DNA from: Alphaproteobacteria bacterium | GTDB lineage: Bacteria; Pseudomonadota; Alphaproteobacteria; Sphingomonadales; Rhodothalassiaceae | Direction of reading: 5' to 3' | NCBI GenBank assembly: GCA_003694205.1 | Contig: RFKS01000233.1 | Coordinates: 1-6,190, forward strand | Length of the DNA stretch: 6,190 nucleotides | In this document: positions 5,706 through 6,190 of the stretch, in pieces | Numbering within the stretch: the stretch's first letter is position 1 | Layout: each line of letters begins with the position of its first letter | Made by a program: the position numbers and the translations under genes | Notes under the pieces: generated by a model | Told to the model about the DNA's origin: nothing | Seen by the model: only the letters and a program-made list of their open reading frames with translations | The model's database searches: none

Positions 5706-6190
5706 TCGTCACCGAGCCGCTGTGGAGCGCCGGCGAGATCGCACACGCGCTCGGGGGCCGCACGAGCGGCCGCTGGCTTGCCGATGGCGTCGCCGTTGAC
5801 AGCCGGGAGGTTATCCCCGGAGACCTCTTCGTCGCCCTTCCCGGCACACAGGTAGACGGCCATGCTTTCGTCGCCGAGGCGCTCGAGGCTGGCGCCGCGG
5901 GCGCCCTTGTCAGCGCGCGCGATCTCGCCGGCATCGCGACGGATGACCCGCGGCTTATCCGCGTCGACGATACGGCCAAGGCCTTGCACGCCCTCGCCGC
6001 GGCCGCGCGGCAGCGCATGTCGGGCCGCGTCGCTGCGGTCACCGGCAGTGCCGGCAAGACCAGCGTCAAGGAAGCCCTGCGCCGCGCGCTGGGCCGCGAT
6101 GCGCTCGCCCATGCGAGCGCGCGGAGCTACAACAATCATGTTGGCGTCCCGCTGTCGCTCGCGCGCATGCCGCGCGCCACACGCTATGCC
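5702..6190 (+). CDS. murF: UDP-N-acetylmuramoyl-tripeptide--D-alanyl-D-alanine ligase MurF (5' part, cut by window end)
   Basis: MurF adds the D-Ala-D-Ala dipeptide to the MurE product, completing the cytoplasmic stem peptide. Only the first 163 codons lie in the window, all in frame and without a stop; the family is usually about 450-480 residues. Visible are the N-terminal domain VDSREVIPGDLFVALPGTQVDGHAF (residues 32-56), a paralogous match to the same region of MurE, then the ATP-binding P-loop TGSAGKTS (114-121) and the MurF signature SYNNHVGVPLSLAR (142-155). The Ser-Ala in the P-loop (against Thr-Asn in MurE) and the NNHVGVPL block identify MurF rather than another Mur ligase. The ATG at 5702 overlaps the murE stop in ATGA, and AAGGAG (5689-5694) lies 7 nt before it. 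Confidence 0.96.
   Translation, partial: MIVTEPLWSAGEIAHALGGRTSGRWLADGVAVDSREVIPGDLFVALPGTQVDGHAFVAEALEAGAAGALVSARDLAGIATDDPRLIRVDDTAKALHALAAAARQRMSGRVAAVTGSAGKTSVKEALRRALGRDALAHASARSYNNHVGVPLSLARMPRATRYA

Noticed and set aside
5627..6139. 170-residue - strand frame across the murE-murF junction
   Set aside because: It is a shadow of murF, whose + frame shows the P-loop and NNHVGVPL signature and runs open to the window end.
1..6190. A hidden novel system, mobile element, CRISPR array or defence island
   Set aside because: The protein-coding part is fully accounted for by standard dcw genes with overlapping ends, without inverted repeats, transposase motifs, spaced repeats or compositional breaks. 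Only the rnpB-mraZ intergenic region holds structure beyond the genes.

Overview
This window is the start of a division and cell wall (dcw) gene cluster in a GC-rich genome, almost certainly an alphaproteobacterium. The support is a bacterial type A RNase P RNA gene of alphaproteobacterial style, an FtsL with the alpha-type AEWAYLDSPQQIE segment, a GSVFK active site in FtsI, a meso-diaminopimelate-type MurE, and the cluster order itself. Genus cannot be assigned from the sequence alone.

Layout, all on the + strand. Positions 1-66 hold only a possible rnpB promoter and the edges of unassignable reading frames. Positions about 67-466 are rnpB, the catalytic RNA of RNase P. Positions 467-657 form a regulatory intergenic region with a perfect 6-bp hairpin (518-533), a striking array of five 10-bp-phased hexamers read as TGGGAC-like on the - strand (538-583, a probable MraZ operator over a possible promoter), and a second hairpin (611-637) just before mraZ. 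After that come mraZ (658-1140), rsmH/mraW (1137-2102), ftsL (2102-2557), ftsI (2554-4239), murE (4236-5705) and the 5' part of murF (from 5702, cut off by the window end).

The six protein genes form one tightly packed operon. All five junctions overlap by 1 or 4 nt (ATGA, TGATG, GTGA, ATGA, ATGA), which suggests translational coupling. MraZ is the cluster's own transcriptional regulator and probably acts on the operator array upstream. RsmH methylates 16S rRNA. FtsL and FtsI are membrane parts of the divisome (scaffold and septal transpeptidase). MurE and MurF carry out consecutive cytoplasmic steps that build the peptidoglycan stem peptide. No mobile element, CRISPR array, tRNA or foreign-looking gene is visible. 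The content is conserved core biology, and the parts most worth a second look are in the 467-657 intergenic region.
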